A stretch of 64,000 nucleotides of DNA from Sinomonas sp. R1AF57 (GCF_002224485.1 NZ_CP022463.1:1272717-1336716); one strand, 5' to 3'. Positions 1 to 9,356 are shown, counted from the stretch's first letter. The notes: generated from the letters alone by a model not told the origin. Translations and numbers: made by a program.

Positions 1-190
1 GCTCAAGACCATCCTGCAGACGGTGGCGCTCCTGCTCTACCTGTTCCCGCTCACGCCCGGCAATCCTGTGCTCACCGCGATCGCTTTCGTGGTGATGCTG
101 CTCGCGCTCGCCGTGACGGTCGTGACCGGCGTCGACTACGTGGTCAAGGCCATCCGCCTCCGCACGTCGGCGCTCGGGGGAGGGGCGTGA
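1..190 (+). CDS. pgsA: CDP-diacylglycerol-glycerol-3-phosphate phosphatidyltransferase, C-terminal part
   Basis: Only the last 62 codons are present; the gene begins outside the window. The reading frame opens with LKTILQTVALLLYLFP, matching the (G)KxKTxxQ segment that follows the catalytic motif of CDP-alcohol phosphatidyltransferases. Two hydrophobic stretches follow (VLTAIAFVVMLLALAVTVVT is clear) and then a short basic tail, as at the membrane-embedded C-terminus of PgsA. The family makes phosphatidylglycerophosphate from CDP-diacylglycerol and glycerol-3-phosphate. Its stop TGA overlaps the GTG start of the next gene by four bases, implying translational coupling. Position directly before cinA is the usual actinobacterial arrangement. 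Confidence 0.85.
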   Translation, partial: LKTILQTVALLLYLFPLTPGNPVLTAIAFVVMLLALAVTVVTGVDYVVKAIRLRTSALGGGA

Positions 191-681
191 ACGCGGCGGA
201 GACGGCTGTGGCGCCGCAGGAGGTCGTGGCAGCATTCCTCGACCGCGGGGCGACAGCCGCCACCGCGGAGTCCCTTACCGCAGGCCTGGTCGCCGCGGCG
301 CTGGCCGAGGTGCCCGGGGCGTCGGGAATGCTGCGGGGCGGCGTGGTGAGCTATGCCAGCGAGGTCAAGGCCGCCCTGCTCGGGGTCTCCCCGGAACTGC
401 TCGCAGAGGCCGGCTCCGTCGACGCCGAGGTCGCCCGCCAGATGGCCCAGGGAGCCCGAGCGGCGTGCGGCGCCGACTACGCCGTCGCCACGACCGGAGC
501 CGCTGGTCCCGAGCCGCACGACGGGAAGCCGGTGGGAACGGTCTTCGTGGCCGTCGCCGGCCCGCACTCGACCAGCGTCCGGGAGCATCTCTTCCATGGA
601 GGCCGCGCTGACATCCGGTCCGCCGCGACGCAGGCCGCGCTGGCTGCTCTGCGCAGCGCTGTGGTGGCCGACACGCCCTGA
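187..681 (+). CDS. pncC: CinA-family nicotinamide-nucleotide amidohydrolase (PncC-like)
   Basis: A 164-residue protein of the length of the stand-alone CinA C-terminal domain. Family members deamidate nicotinamide mononucleotide to nicotinate mononucleotide in pyridine nucleotide salvage. The nucleotide-binding motif near residues 27-33 reads AESLTAG, where most relatives have AESCTGG, so two usually conserved positions differ. The second signature (TTGAAGPEPHDGKPVGTVFVAV, about residues 102-123) is present with one change (Ala for the usual Ile in TGIAGP). The GTG start overlaps the upstream pgsA stop. No N-terminal MoaB-like COG1058 domain is present, so this is the short form. Family assignment is secure; activity is inferred. 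Confidence 0.85.
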   Translation: MNAAETAVAPQEVVAAFLDRGATAATAESLTAGLVAAALAEVPGASGMLRGGVVSYASEVKAALLGVSPELLAEAGSVDAEVARQMAQGARAACGADYAVATTGAAGPEPHDGKPVGTVFVAVAGPHSTSVREHLFHGGRADIRSAATQAALAALRSAVVADTP

Positions 682-864
682 GGCGGGAGAGCCCCAAGCT
701 GGGAGCGCCCTGTGAATCCGCGTAGGGTCGTTACTGGGTGGGAACAAACCACCTGTACAGCGAGTTGTGGATAGTGTCGTCATCCAACGGCGGCACAACT
801 AAGATGAGTCAGACCGGAGCCCCGGGGAGCCGGGGAACCCCAGTTGAGGAGCGAGTCGATACAG

Positions 865-1290
865 ATGGTTAAGCAGCCCGTGTCCGTCAATGGCGTGGTC
901 CGCTGGCGCGATGTGGGCTTGGCCGGAATCGCGAAGCCAGATCAGAAGGAGCGCAAGATGGTTGTTCTGCGTCATGAGATCGGAGACGTCCTCCGTGACG
1001 TTCGCCAGCGCCAGGGCCGCACGCTCCGCGAGGTTTCGCACAACGCCCGGGTGTCGCTCGGATATCTGAGCGAAGTGGAGCGCGGACAGAAGGAGGCCTC
1101 CTCGGAGCTGCTCTCCTCGATCTGCGGCGCGCTCGATGTGCCGCTGTCCGTCATGCTGCGTGAAGTGAGCGACAGGGTGGCAGTGGCCGAGGGCATCACC
1201 ATCCCGGACACCGTGCCGCAGGAGTTCGCCCAGCGCTACGGCCGGGACATCAACGCCGACTTCGATGCCGAGCTGAGCAAGGTCAGCTGA
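865..1290 (+). CDS. clgR: Xre-family regulator, ClgR-like
   Basis: A helix-turn-helix protein: the core around [20 protein letters not shown] and [17 protein letters not shown] is the strongly conserved DNA-binding region of ClgR, which in corynebacteria and mycobacteria activates clp protease and other proteostasis genes. Position between pgsA-cinA and recA is as in mycobacteria. Start choice is uncertain: ATG at 865 gives a 141-residue protein with an N-terminal extension; ATG at 958 has a far better ribosome site (AAGGAG at 946-951, spacing 6) and gives 110 residues, the usual ClgR length. The C-terminus ([16 protein letters not shown]) is acidic. The frame is certain; the regulatory targets are inferred from the family. 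Confidence 0.82.
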   Translation: MVKQPVSVNGVVRWRDVGLAGIAKPDQKERKMVVLRHEIGDVLRDVRQRQGRTLREVSHNARVSLGYLSEVERGQKEASSELLSSICGALDVPLSVMLREVSDRVAVAEGITIPDTVPQEFAQRYGRDINADFDAELSKVS

Positions 1291-1306
1291 GGCATCTCCG
1301 ACCTGA

Positions 1307-1337
1307 GGGGGCCGGGCATCATGCCCGGCCCCCTTTC
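1307..1337 (+). terminator. Rho-independent terminator after the clgR-like gene
   Basis: A 13-bp perfect inverted repeat (GGGGGCCGGGCAT and its complement, centred on C1320) is followed by TTT. It lies 17 bases past the clgR-like stop and ahead of the converging marR-like gene. In practice the hairpin would form an 11-bp stem with a small loop. Confidence 0.8.
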
Positions 1338-1368
1338 GTGTGCCGCTGCGGCCTCGCTCCCGGAGGCG

Positions 1369-1827
1369 TCACTGGCGCGGTGACATGGCCTCGTTGAGCC
1401 GTCCGAGATAGGACGCGAGGGCGTGGATGTCGTCGGGGGTCCAGTCAGCGAGCCGGTCGCGGAAGAACTCGTGCCGGTGCACGCGCAGGGATGCGACATG
1501 CTCGGTCCCCGAGTCGGTGAGCGTGACATTGTGGGCGCGGCCGTCGTGCGGGTCGGCTTCCTTGCGGACGAGCCCGAGGTCTGTGAGGAGCGCAATCTGC
1601 CGGCTCACGGTGGGCTTGCCCACCCCTACGGTTGCGGCGAGGTCGGTGACGCGGAGAGGCCCTTCGCGGTCCAGAATGGACAGGAGGCCGTATGCGGCCG
1701 AGTCGAGGTCCGGGTGGAGCGTCCTCGAGAGCGCCTGTGACGCCGCGCGTCCGCGGCGCCACAGGAGGGCGATCTGCTGCTCGACGTCGAGCAGGGCGGC
1801 ATCGAAGTCGCTGTGCGAGGGGGGCAT
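1369..1827 (-). CDS. MarR-family transcriptional regulator
   Basis: A 152-residue winged-helix protein. The recognition region ([20 protein letters not shown], then [20 protein letters not shown]) followed by the wing ([20 protein letters not shown]) is a textbook MarR DNA-binding domain, flanked by dimerisation helices. Such proteins usually repress neighbouring efflux or stress genes in response to small aromatic ligands, but no obvious target sits beside it here: it converges on clgR and is divergent from a DUF3046 gene 57 bases away. Ligand and targets are unknown. Confidence 0.85.
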   Translation of the reverse strand: MPPSHSDFDAALLDVEQQIALLWRRGRAASQALSRTLHPDLDSAAYGLLSILDREGPLRVTDLAATVGVGKPTVSRQIALLTDLGLVRKEADPHDGRAHNVTLTDSGTEHVASLRVHRHEFFRDRLADWTPDDIHALASYLGRLNEAMSPRQ

Positions 1828-1884
1828 GGGCCCATCATAGGCGCGGGGGCGAACTGTCCGGCGCCTCTACAGGAGAATGGATCA

Positions 1885-2106
1885 GTGCGGAACAGCGATT
1901 TCTGGCTCCTCATGGAGGACGAGTTCGGCAGCGGCTACGCCTACCATCTGGCGTCGTCTGCGGTCCTGGCTGCGGTGGGGGGCCGCACGGCAGAAGAGGC
2001 GCTCCGGGCGGGCGTCGACCCACGGGACGTGTGGTTTGCGGTGTGCGACCTCCAGGACGTGCCCCACGAGCGGCGCCTCGGCCGGGACAGGCCGATCCGG
2101 GACTAG
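1885..2106 (+). CDS. DUF3046 family protein
   Basis: A small 73-residue protein starting at GTG 1885 behind a good ribosome site (AGGAGA at 1871-1876, spacing 8). The N-terminus [13 protein letters not shown] and the body YLHLAS-type helix, then [23 protein letters not shown], match actinobacterial DUF3046, whose genes usually sit just before recA as here. Function is not known. A longer frame open upstream to 1813 overlaps the divergent marR-like start and lacks a ribosome site, so I rejected it. Confidence 0.85.
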   Translation: MRNSDFWLLMEDEFGSGYAYHLASSAVLAAVGGRTAEEALRAGVDPRDVWFAVCDLQDVPHERRLGRDRPIRD

Positions 2107-2151
2107 GCGTGCGCACCGGGGCCCGCTCGTCCGCGACACGCCGCCGAACGT

Positions 2152-2167
2152 TCGAAGATGTGTTCGG
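2152..2167 (+). promoter_or_regulatory. LexA (SOS) box upstream of recA
   Basis: TCGAAGATGTGTTCGG matches the actinobacterial consensus TCGAAC-N4-GTTCGA at 10 of 12 fixed positions. It lies 175 bases before the recA start. A separate short palindrome, CGAACGTTCG (2145-2154), overlaps its left edge. Confidence 0.65.
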
Positions 2168-2342
2168 GGGAGGGGTATTCTCCTCCACAGGAGAGAATTC
2201 AGCCTTTCTGCCTGGGTTGTCCACATACGCCCGCGCGCTGCGTGAAGTGTCGGTGGGCCTCGGTAGCGTAGCGACTGGATCTAACGGCGCACCTCGTCAC
2301 CAGGGGACGCCAGAGCCCGTACCAATCGACCGGAGGTGCACC

Positions 2343-3363
2343 ATGGCGGCAACGCCAGACCGCGAGAAGGCGCTCGAAGCGGCCCTCGCCCAGATCGACA
2401 AGCAGTTCGGCAAGGGATCGATCATGCGCTTGGGTGACGACACCCGTGCACCGATCGAGGTCATCCCCACCGGTTCGATCGCCCTGGATGTCGCTCTCGG
2501 CATCGGCGGCCTGCCGCGGGGCCGTGTCGTGGAGATCTACGGCCCGGAATCCTCGGGTAAGACGACGGTGGCCCTGCACGCCGTCGCGAATGCGCAGCGC
2601 AACGGCGGGATCGCGGCGTTCATCGACGCCGAGCACGCCCTCGACCCGGAGTACGCGGCCAAGCTCGGTGTCGACACCGACGCGCTCCTGGTGTCGCGAG
2701 ATCATGGACATGCTCGTGGGCTCCGGCTCCCTCGACATCATCGTCATCGACTCGGTGGCCGCGCTCGTCCCCCGCGCGGAGATCGAGGGTGAGATGGGCG
2801 ACAGCCACGTGGGCCTCCAGGCCCGGCTCATGAGCCAGGCCCTCCGCAAGGTCACAGGCCGGCTCAACCAGACGAAGACGACGGCGATCTTCATCAACCA
2901 GCTCCGCGAGAAGATCGGCGTCTTCTTCGGCTCGCCTGAGACCACCACCGGTGGCAAGGCGCTCAAGTTCTACGCCTCGGTGCGCATCGATGTCCGCCGT
3001 ATCCAGACCCTCAAAGAGGGTGCCGATTCGGTCGGAAACCGGACCAAGGCGAAGATCGTCAAGAACAAGATGGCACCGCCCTTCAAGCAGGCCGAGTTCG
3101 ACATCATCTACGGCCAGGGCATTTCCCGCGAGGGCGGCATCATCGACATGGGCGTGGAACACGGCATCATCAAGAAGTCTGGCTCGTGGTTCACCTACGA
3201 CGGCGACCAGCTCGGCCAGGGCATGGAGAACTCCCGTCGCTTCCTCCGCGACAACCCTGAGCTCGCCGAGGAGCTCGAGCGCCTGATCAAGGAGAAGCTG
3301 GGCGTGGGCGTGAAGGCCGCCACAGAAGAGCAGCCGCGCCTGAAGGCCGTTGACGGCGAGTAG
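2343..3363 (+). pseudogene. recA: recombinase RecA, disrupted by an internal frameshifting deletion
   Basis: RecA forms the strand-exchange filament and triggers LexA cleavage. The ATG at 2343 (ribosome site GGAGG at 2332-2336) opens a normal RecA N-terminus with Walker [10 protein letters not shown], up to [11 protein letters not shown] at 2696. The frame then shifts: the next base C2697 is followed in another frame by [19 protein letters not shown] (Walker B) and a normal C-terminus to TAG 3361-3363. The conserved segment QPDTGEQAL is missing. Restoring 26 bases would give 348 residues, the usual family length. As sequenced, translation yields a product of about 149 residues ending at 2792 without Walker B. 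The junction retains one copy of TCG, consistent with a microhomology deletion or an assembly error. Downstream recX is intact. Confidence 0.9.
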
Positions 3364-3889
3364 CCGCCCGGGTCCGCCTCCTGAGGAGGATCCGGAGGCG
3401 GACCCGGAGTCGGTGGCGCGCGCCATCCTCCTGCGGCAGCTCACCCTCGGTCCACGGACGCGGCTCCAGCTCGAGCGGAAGCTGCGCGAGCGCAATGTCC
3501 CCGAAGAGACCGCTGATGCAGTGCTCGCACGCTTCGAGGACGTGGGGCTCATCAACGATGCGGAGTTCGCCCGCATGTGGGTCCGCAGCCGCGGGGAGTC
3601 CAAATCGCTGGGCCGTGCGGCGCTGCGGCGGGAGCTCGGTGAGAAGGGGATCCTGGGGGAGGTCGCTGAGGATGCGCTCTCCGCGGTCAGCGACGAAGAC
3701 GAGGCGGCGGCCGCGAGGCGCCTGCTCGAACGCCGGGTGCGCGCCGTGGACCGTTCCGATCCTGCGGCGCGTGACCGGGAACTGCGGCGCCTCGTCGGGA
3801 TGCTCGCCCGCAAGGGGCACTCACCGGGAGCCGCGTTCCGGATTGCAGCCGAGGTCCTCGACGCCGGCGGCGGTGCACCGCCCCAGTGA
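3350..3889 (+). CDS. recX: regulatory protein RecX
   Basis: A 179-residue protein that in characterised bacteria binds RecA filaments and limits recombinase activity. Three RecX helical repeats are visible: [23 protein letters not shown], then [20 protein letters not shown] with [14 protein letters not shown], then [25 protein letters not shown] at 3350 overlaps the recA stop by 14 bases, so it is probably translated by coupling to recA; that coupling would be weakened if the recA frameshift is real. No other in-frame ATG or GTG gives a complete N-terminus. Confidence 0.88.
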   Translation: MTASSRPGPPPEEDPEADPESVARAILLRQLTLGPRTRLQLERKLRERNVPEETADAVLARFEDVGLINDAEFARMWVRSRGESKSLGRAALRRELGEKGILGEVAEDALSAVSDEDEAAAARRLLERRVRAVDRSDPAARDRELRRLVGMLARKGHSPGAAFRIAAEVLDAGGGAPPQ

Positions 3890-4034
3890 CGCGGCCGCCA
3901 GGCCGCACGGGACGGACCAGGCGGCACGGGGAGAACATCGTTTCCCGGGTTGCGCGGCGCCGACGGCGTGGATCCCACGGGTCCGGCGCTGGTGCTAGAC
4001 GGGGATGCCGTGCATCCCCGATACTCCCCGCAGG

Positions 4035-5294
4035 ATGTCACGAATCCGAGCCCCACGAGCACCCGGCGGGGACCTGTCCGGCGGGGCAATGGTCCACGGG
4101 GTGGCCCTCGGCGCCATGGTCATCCGCGTGGTGGCCCTCCGCGTGGTGGCCGCGCTCGTCACCGCTGTCGTTGCCCTCGCGCTCTCCGGCTCCATGGCGG
4201 TCGCCGCGGATGACGCCCCGCCGTCGGGCTTTCCCACGTGGGCAGACGTGGAGGCCGCCAAGGCGAATGCGGAGGCCGCACGGATTCAGGCCGATCGCAT
4301 CTCGGCGCTGCTGGCGCAGGTCAAGGCCACCGCAGCTGACGCCTCGGCCGCGGCAGTCACGGCAGGGGCCGCGGCCGCCAGAGCCCAGCAGGACGTGCGC
4401 TCCCAGGAACGGGTGGTCGAGCGGCTCGAATCCGAGGCCGACCGCCAGGCGACCGACCGCGACGCCGCCCAGGACGCAGCCGGGCAGCTCGCAGCTGCCG
4501 CCTACATGGGCGGGCCCGGCATCGGCCCCTTCGAGACGTTCAGCCTGCTCAGTCGCCCCGATTCGATCGATGAGCTGCAAGCGCTCCAGATCCTCAACGA
4601 GCAGGCCGCGCAGTCCTTGGCCGACTACCGCGTGGCAGCGAACGCGGCCTCGGCAGCCCATCAGGCCGCCCAGGCCGCACGGGACGAACTAGCCCAGCTC
4701 GCAGCGAAGGCCGAACGCGACCTCCAGGCCGCCCAGTCCGCCCAGCGGGCCGCGCAGCGGGCGGTGGCCGAGGCCCAGGACAAGGAGACCACGCTGCTCG
4801 CCCAGCTTGCCGACCTCAAGGGCACCTCGGCAGATGTCGAGCGGAAGTACCGCGAGGGGGTCGAGGCGCGTGCAGCCTATGAGGCGGCGCAGAAGGCGAA
4901 GAGCCTCGCGGCGCAGGCGCAGGGAGGGCTTTCAGGCGCCGCGCTGCTCGCCACCAACCCCGTCAGCTCAGGCGCGGGCGTCGTGAACGACCCAGCCGGG
5001 GCGCAGGCCTTTGCCTCGTCCCTCATGGGCAGCCGCGGATGGGACCAGGCAGAGTTCGGATGCCTCGTCCAGCTGTGGACGCGCGAGTCGAACTGGCTCA
5101 CTGACGCGACGAACCCGTCCAGTGGGGCGTACGGGATCGCCCAGGCACTGCCGGCATCGAAGTATGCCTCGGCGGGCAGCGACTGGCTCACGAACTACCG
5201 CACCCAAGTGTCCTGGGGCGTCGGCTACATCGCCGACCGGTACGGGACTCCCTGCCGCGCGTGGGATCATTCGAACGCGGTCGGCTGGTACTGA
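4035..5294 (+). CDS. secreted coiled-coil protein with lytic transglycosylase-like C-terminal domain
   Basis: About 419 residues. A basic start is followed by a hydrophobic segment (about 28-52, ending near AVAA), read as a signal peptide. Residues 75-300 are Ala/Gln/Arg/Glu-rich with heptad character, a long coiled coil like the hinge regions of RipA/EnvC-type wall hydrolase regulators. The last 90 residues (GCLVQLWTRESNWLTDATNP, SGAYGIAQALPASK, WGVGYIADRYGTPCRAWDHS) form the small transglycosylase-like domain common in actinobacterial cell-wall proteins; the Glu of RESNW is the likely catalytic acid. Start is uncertain between ATG 4005, 4035 and 4089. A role in peptidoglycan turnover is inferred from domain content only. 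Confidence 0.75.
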   Translation: MSRIRAPRAPGGDLSGGAMVHGVALGAMVIRVVALRVVAALVTAVVALALSGSMAVAADDAPPSGFPTWADVEAAKANAEAARIQADRISALLAQVKATAADASAAAVTAGAAAARAQQDVRSQERVVERLESEADRQATDRDAAQDAAGQLAAAAYMGGPGIGPFETFSLLSRPDSIDELQALQILNEQAAQSLADYRVAANAASAAHQAAQAARDELAQLAAKAERDLQAAQSAQRAAQRAVAEAQDKETTLLAQLADLKGTSADVERKYREGVEARAAYEAAQKAKSLAAQAQGGLSGAALLATNPVSSGAGVVNDPAGAQAFASSLMGSRGWDQAEFGCLVQLWTRESNWLTDATNPSSGAYGIAQALPASKYASAGSDWLTNYRTQVSWGVGYIADRYGTPCRAWDHSNAVGWY

Positions 5295-5320
5295 CGAGGG
5301 CGAGCACACCCGGATCCCGG

Positions 5321-5326
5321 TACCCT
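5321..5326 (+). promoter_or_regulatory. -10 box predicting a leaderless miaB mRNA
   Basis: TACCCT followed by six bases and then the GTG start at 5333; no ribosome-binding site lies in between. Confidence 0.5.
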
Positions 5327-5332
5327 TGATGG

Positions 5333-6868
5333 GTGAGTTCCACCCTGCCCGCCGCGACCCCCTCGTCCGCTGCCACCGCCGCTCCCCGCACCTATGAGGT
5401 GCGCACGTTCGGCTGCCAGATGAACGTGCACGATTCGGAGCGCATGTCAGGCCTGCTCGAGACCGCCGGCTACGTCAAGGCCGCGGACGGAAGCGAGCCG
5501 GACGTCGTCGTGTTCAACACCTGCGCGGTGCGTGAGAACGCCGACAACCGGCTCTACGGGCATCTGGGCCAGCTCCGGCCTGTCAAGGAGAAGCATCCCG
5601 GCATGCAGATCGCCGTCGGCGGCTGCCTCGCGCAGAAGGACCGGGACACGATCCTCGCGAAGGCGCCCTGGGTGGACGCCGTGTTCGGGACCCACAACGT
5701 CGGGGCCCTTCCTGCCCTCCTCGAGCGTGCGCGCCACAACGAGGAAGCGCAGCTCGAGATCCTCGAGTCGCTCGAGGTCTTCCCCTCGACCCTGCCCACC
5801 AAGCGCGACTCCGTCTACAGCGGCTGGGTGTCGATCTCGGTCGGCTGCAACAACACGTGCACGTTCTGCATCGTCCCGAGCCTGCGGGGCAAGGAGCGCG
5901 ACCGCCGCCCCGGGGAGATCCTCGCCGAGGTGCAGGCGCTCGTGGACGACGGCGCGATCGAGGTCACCCTGCTCGGCCAGAACGTCAACTCCTACGGCGT
6001 GGAGTTCGGCGACCGGCTCGCGTTCGGCAAGCTCCTGCGGGCGTGTGGGGAGATCGAGGGCCTCGAGAGAGTGCGCTTCACGAGCCCGCATCCCGCGGCG
6101 TTCACCGACGACGTCATCGAGGCCATGGCCGAGACGCCCAACGTCATGCCCCAGCTGCACATGCCGCTCCAGTCCGGCTCGGACCGGATCCTGCGCGAGA
6201 TGCGGCGCTCCTACCGCAGCGCGAAGTTCCTCGGCATCCTCGACAAGGTCCGGGCCCGCATCCCGCACGCAGCCATCACCACGGACATCATCGTGGGCTT
6301 CCCCGGCGAGACCGAGGAGGACTTCCAGGCGACCCTCGACGTGGTCGAGCGGTCCCGCTTCTCGAACGCCTTCACCTTCCAGTACTCGCAGAGGCCGGGC
6401 ACGCCTGCGGCGTCGCTGCCGGCCCAGCTGCCCAAGGCGGTGGTCCAGGAGCGGTACGAGCGGCTCATCGCCCTCCAGGACCGCATCGCCGCCGAGGAGA
6501 ACGCGCAGCAGGTCGGCCGGACCATCGAGGTCATGGCGACCGCGCAGGCCGGCCGCAAAGCCGGTGAGACGCATCGGCTGTCCGGCCGGGCGCGGGACAA
6601 CCGGCTCGTCCACTTCTCGGTCCCCGCCGGCGCCGAACCGCCCCGGCCTGGGGACCTCGTGACCGTCACCGTGACCGAGTCCGCGCCCTTCCACCTGATC
6701 GCCGACCCGGCAACGGCCTCCGACTACGCGCTCCGCCGCTCCCGGGCCGGCGACGCCTGGGATCGGGCGCAGGCGGACTCGTGCGGCGTCCCGGGCCCCG
6801 CGGCGGCCGGTCCAGGCGCGGGCTCCGTGAGCCTGGGCATGCCCTCGCTTCCGGTCCGCACCGCCTAG
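5333..6868 (+). CDS. miaB: tRNA-2-methylthio-N6-dimethylallyladenosine synthase MiaB
   Basis: A 511-residue radical SAM methylthiotransferase that modifies A37 of tRNAs already isopentenylated by MiaA, encoded next. Domains in order: UPF0004 ([12 protein letters not shown], Cys28, with further cluster cysteines in [10 protein letters not shown] and GGCLAQKD), the radical SAM core with CNNTCTFC (Cys172, Cys176, Cys179), and a C-terminal TRAM domain near residues 375-450. A 50-residue Ala/Gly-rich tail follows. GTG at 5333 is preceded by a -10-like box at the spacing expected for leaderless transcription. The miaA start lies three bases after its stop, so the two are one unit. Confidence 0.95.
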   Translation: MSSTLPAATPSSAATAAPRTYEVRTFGCQMNVHDSERMSGLLETAGYVKAADGSEPDVVVFNTCAVRENADNRLYGHLGQLRPVKEKHPGMQIAVGGCLAQKDRDTILAKAPWVDAVFGTHNVGALPALLERARHNEEAQLEILESLEVFPSTLPTKRDSVYSGWVSISVGCNNTCTFCIVPSLRGKERDRRPGEILAEVQALVDDGAIEVTLLGQNVNSYGVEFGDRLAFGKLLRACGEIEGLERVRFTSPHPAAFTDDVIEAMAETPNVMPQLHMPLQSGSDRILREMRRSYRSAKFLGILDKVRARIPHAAITTDIIVGFPGETEEDFQATLDVVERSRFSNAFTFQYSQRPGTPAASLPAQLPKAVVQERYERLIALQDRIAAEENAQQVGRTIEVMATAQAGRKAGETHRLSGRARDNRLVHFSVPAGAEPPRPGDLVTVTVTESAPFHLIADPATASDYALRRSRAGDAWDRAQADSCGVPGPAAAGPGAGSVSLGMPSLPVRTA

Positions 6869-6871
6869 CCC

Positions 6872-7852
6872 GTGGCTCTGCCCATCGTCGCCGTCGTGGG
6901 GCCGACCGGCTCGGGCAAGACCGACCTCGCCGTCGAGCTCGCGCTCGCCCTCGGCGGGGAGGTGGTCAACGCCGACGCGCTGCAGTTCTACCGCGGAATG
7001 GACATCGGCACTGCCAAGGCCACGCCTCAGGAACGCCGGGGTCTCCCGCACCACCTGCTGGACGTCCTCGACGTGACCGAGGAGGCCTCGGTCTCGACGT
7101 TCCAGAGCTGGGCGCGCGCAGCGATCGCGGACATCCAGAGCCGCGGCAGGCGCGCCATCCTTGCCGGGGGCTCGGGCCTGTACGTGCGCGCGGCGCTCGA
7201 TGTCCTCGAGTTTCCCGGCACCGACCCGGCCGTGCGTTCGCGCCTCGAGGCCGAGGCCGAGCGGGACGGCATCGCAGCCCTCCGCGCCCGTCTGGAGTCG
7301 GTCGACCCCGTGTCCGCAGGCCGTCTCGGGGACCTGCGGCGGATCGTCCGCGCGCTCGAGGTCCACGAACTCACCGGCCGGCCGTTCAGCTCCTTCATGC
7401 CCGAGCGGCAGTACGCGGCACCCGCGGTCCAGATCGGGCTCGACCTGGACCGCGCGGTCCTCCATGAACGTCTCGCGGCGCGGGTCCGCCGCATGGTCGA
7501 CGCCGGCCTCCCCGCCGAGGTGGCGAGGCTCGCCGAGGCTGGGCTGCGCGAGGGCAGGACGGCGTCGCGGGCGCTGGGCTACGGGCAGTTCCTGCGTGTC
7601 CTCGACGGGGAGTCGACCCCGGAACAGGCCGCCGAGGAGACGATCGTCGCGACGCGGCAGTTCGCCCGCCGCCAGCTGACCTGGTTCCGCGCAGACCCCC
7701 GGGTGCACTGGCTCGATGCCCTCTCGCCGCACCTCGCGGAGGAGGCGCTCGCCGTCGTGCGCGAGGCCGACCGCGCCGCCGCGCAGGGCGAAGGCCCCGA
7801 CCAGCCGGCCACCCGCGGGCACGCGCCGCTGCAGCAGAGGGCCGGCCGGTAG
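6872..7852 (+). CDS. miaA: tRNA dimethylallyltransferase MiaA
   Basis: A 326-residue enzyme adding dimethylallyl from DMAPP to A37 of UNN-reading tRNAs, the step before MiaB. The P-loop [11 protein letters not shown] is at residues 10-20; the DSMQ-type motif reads [17 protein letters not shown], followed by [10 protein letters not shown] and [12 protein letters not shown]. The C-terminal [13 protein letters not shown] motif is intact. Starts at GTG 6872, three bases after miaB, with a 30-residue acidic and variable C-terminal tail. Confidence 0.95.
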   Translation: MALPIVAVVGPTGSGKTDLAVELALALGGEVVNADALQFYRGMDIGTAKATPQERRGLPHHLLDVLDVTEEASVSTFQSWARAAIADIQSRGRRAILAGGSGLYVRAALDVLEFPGTDPAVRSRLEAEAERDGIAALRARLESVDPVSAGRLGDLRRIVRALEVHELTGRPFSSFMPERQYAAPAVQIGLDLDRAVLHERLAARVRRMVDAGLPAEVARLAEAGLREGRTASRALGYGQFLRVLDGESTPEQAAEETIVATRQFARRQLTWFRADPRVHWLDALSPHLAEEALAVVREADRAAAQGEGPDQPATRGHAPLQQRAGR

Positions 7853-7855
7853 GCT
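7850..7855 (+). promoter_or_regulatory. -10 box predicting a leaderless dapF mRNA
   Basis: TAGGCT, six bases, then ATG 7862. The box overlaps the last codon and stop of miaA, so dapF can be transcribed separately from miaBA. Confidence 0.5.
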
Positions 7856-7861
7856 GGGACC

Positions 7862-8815
7862 ATGACTCCACCCGCCACCACGGCCGCCGCCGACGCCATC
7901 GCTGCCCTCGAACGCCTCGCCGGGCTGCCGTTCGCCAAGGGCCACGGGACCGGCAACGACTTCGTGCTCGTGGCGGACCCCGACGGTGGACGCGTGCTGG
8001 GGGAGGCCGAGGCCGCGGCCCTGTGCAACCGCCACCTCGGCATCGGCGCCGACGGGCTCATCCGCGCCATCCGCTCGAGTGCACTGCCCGAAGGCCGCGC
8101 TGTCCTCGCCGAGGAGCCGGCCGCGGAGTGGTTCATGGACTACCGCAATGCGGACGGGTCCCTGTCCGAGATGTGCGGCAACGGAGTCCGCGTCTTCGTC
8201 GCCTTCCTCCTCGACCAGGGGCTCGTGCACCTCGCACCCGGGGAAGTGCTTCCCATCGGGACGCGGGCCGGAGTGAAGCGGGTGGAGCGGCGGGGCCAGG
8301 GCTTCGCCGTAGACATGGGTCCGTGGGAGTTCATCTTCCCCGCCCAGGCCCAGACGGAGGCCGCGGACTCGACGGTCGAGGCGGTCGGGCTCGACGTCGC
8401 GCGCCCCGCGCTGAGCGTGAGCATGGGCAACCCGCACACGGTCGTCGCGCTCGCCGAGGCTGCCGAGCTCGTGGGGCTGGGCCTCCACACGGCGCCGGCG
8501 GTCGAGCCCACGCCTCCGCACGGAACCAACGTCGAGTTCGTGGTCCCTGCGGAGCCGCTCGTGGCCGACGGCGCCGGCACCATCACGATGCGCGTCCACG
8601 AGCGGGGCGTGGGGGAGACGCAGTCCTGCGGGACGGGCGCGTGTGCCGCAGCCGTCGCAATCCGCCACTGGGCCGGCGCGGGGGCGCCGGACCGATGGCA
8701 CGTGAATGTCCCCGGCGGCAGGGTCGAGGTTGCCTTCGTGCCCGGTCCCGAGGGCCGCGAGCATGTCGAGCTCGCGGGACCCGCGGTGGTCGTGGCCCAC
8801 GGCACCCTCGGGTAG
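7862..8815 (+). CDS. dapF: diaminopimelate epimerase DapF
   Basis: A 317-residue PLP-independent epimerase converting LL- to meso-diaminopimelate for lysine and peptidoglycan. Both catalytic cysteines are present: Cys105 in SLSEMCGNGVRVF and Cys256 in ETQSCGTGACA. The N-terminal KGHGTGNDFVLVADPDG motif is also conserved. The protein is slightly longer than the E. coli enzyme because of a 20-residue N-terminal extension and an insertion near residues 60-85. A TAGGCT box six bases before the ATG suggests its own leaderless promoter. Confidence 0.95.
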   Translation: MTPPATTAAADAIAALERLAGLPFAKGHGTGNDFVLVADPDGGRVLGEAEAAALCNRHLGIGADGLIRAIRSSALPEGRAVLAEEPAAEWFMDYRNADGSLSEMCGNGVRVFVAFLLDQGLVHLAPGEVLPIGTRAGVKRVERRGQGFAVDMGPWEFIFPAQAQTEAADSTVEAVGLDVARPALSVSMGNPHTVVALAEAAELVGLGLHTAPAVEPTPPHGTNVEFVVPAEPLVADGAGTITMRVHERGVGETQSCGTGACAAAVAIRHWAGAGAPDRWHVNVPGGRVEVAFVPGPEGREHVELAGPAVVVAHGTLG

Positions 8816-8822
8816 GCACCCG

Positions 8823-9341
8823 TCACGCCGGAGGGTAGGTGATCCCGCCGTCGGCCACCCTGGCGAAGGGCGTGAGCTCCGCCTGTGCCGCCGAGGTGGC
8901 GGAGATGAGGTGCGTGACCTCGATCCCGGCGACGATCAAGGCGTCCGTGATGAGCCTCCGGTGGCACCGCCAGGGCACCGCCTCGCTGCACATGATGGCC
9001 GGGACGGACTCCTGCGCCAGTTCCGCCAGCTCCGCGAGCCCGGCGGCGAACTGCGGCGTCGCCATGTAGTCGGCGTAGTCGCGGAAGCCCTTCACACGCC
9101 ACCCGCCGTTCGGGCTCGGGACACCGGCGGGGGTGTGCCGCCGCCCGCCGAGCGCACGGATCCACCGGTACTCCAGACTGGGTGGGAGGGCCTCGACGAT
9201 CGCGTCCTGATCCCACTGCGGATGCTTGCGCGACGCCGGGAACGAGCGCACGTCGACCAGATGCGTGATCCCGTAGGGGCGCAGCAGGGCGAGCAGCTCC
9301 TCGAACTCGCGCGTCGAATGGCCGACCGTGAAGACCCTCAC
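8823..9341 (-). CDS. DUF488 domain-containing protein
   Basis: A 172-residue protein with the DUF488 pattern: FTVGHSTREFEELLALLRPYGI, LVDVRSFPASRKHPQWD, YRWIRALGGRR, and the C-terminal IMCSEAVPWRCHRRLITDAL containing two cysteines and paired basic residues conserved in the family. Function of DUF488 proteins is not established. It converges on dapF with seven bases between the stops and is probably co-transcribed with the two upstream minus-strand genes. Confidence 0.85.
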   Translation of the reverse strand: MRVFTVGHSTREFEELLALLRPYGITHLVDVRSFPASRKHPQWDQDAIVEALPPSLEYRWIRALGGRRHTPAGVPSPNGGWRVKGFRDYADYMATPQFAAGLAELAELAQESVPAIMCSEAVPWRCHRRLITDALIVAGIEVTHLISATSAAQAELTPFARVADGGITYPPA

Positions 9342-9356
9342 CGGTAACCGGCGGGT

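Noticed and set aside
2343..3363. Programmed frameshift or intein in recA
   Set aside because: The discontinuity lacks a slippery heptamer and removes conserved codons rather than adding sequence, so neither recoding nor an intein explains it.
3886..4692. Plus-strand 268-codon Arg/Pro-rich open frame between recX and the transglycosylase-like gene
   Set aside because: It overlaps the coiled-coil gene in another frame and has no ribosome site or domain.
5447..8800. Long minus-strand open frame opposite miaB, miaA and dapF
   Set aside because: Shadow frame created by third-position GC bias; the plus strand holds three complete conserved genes.
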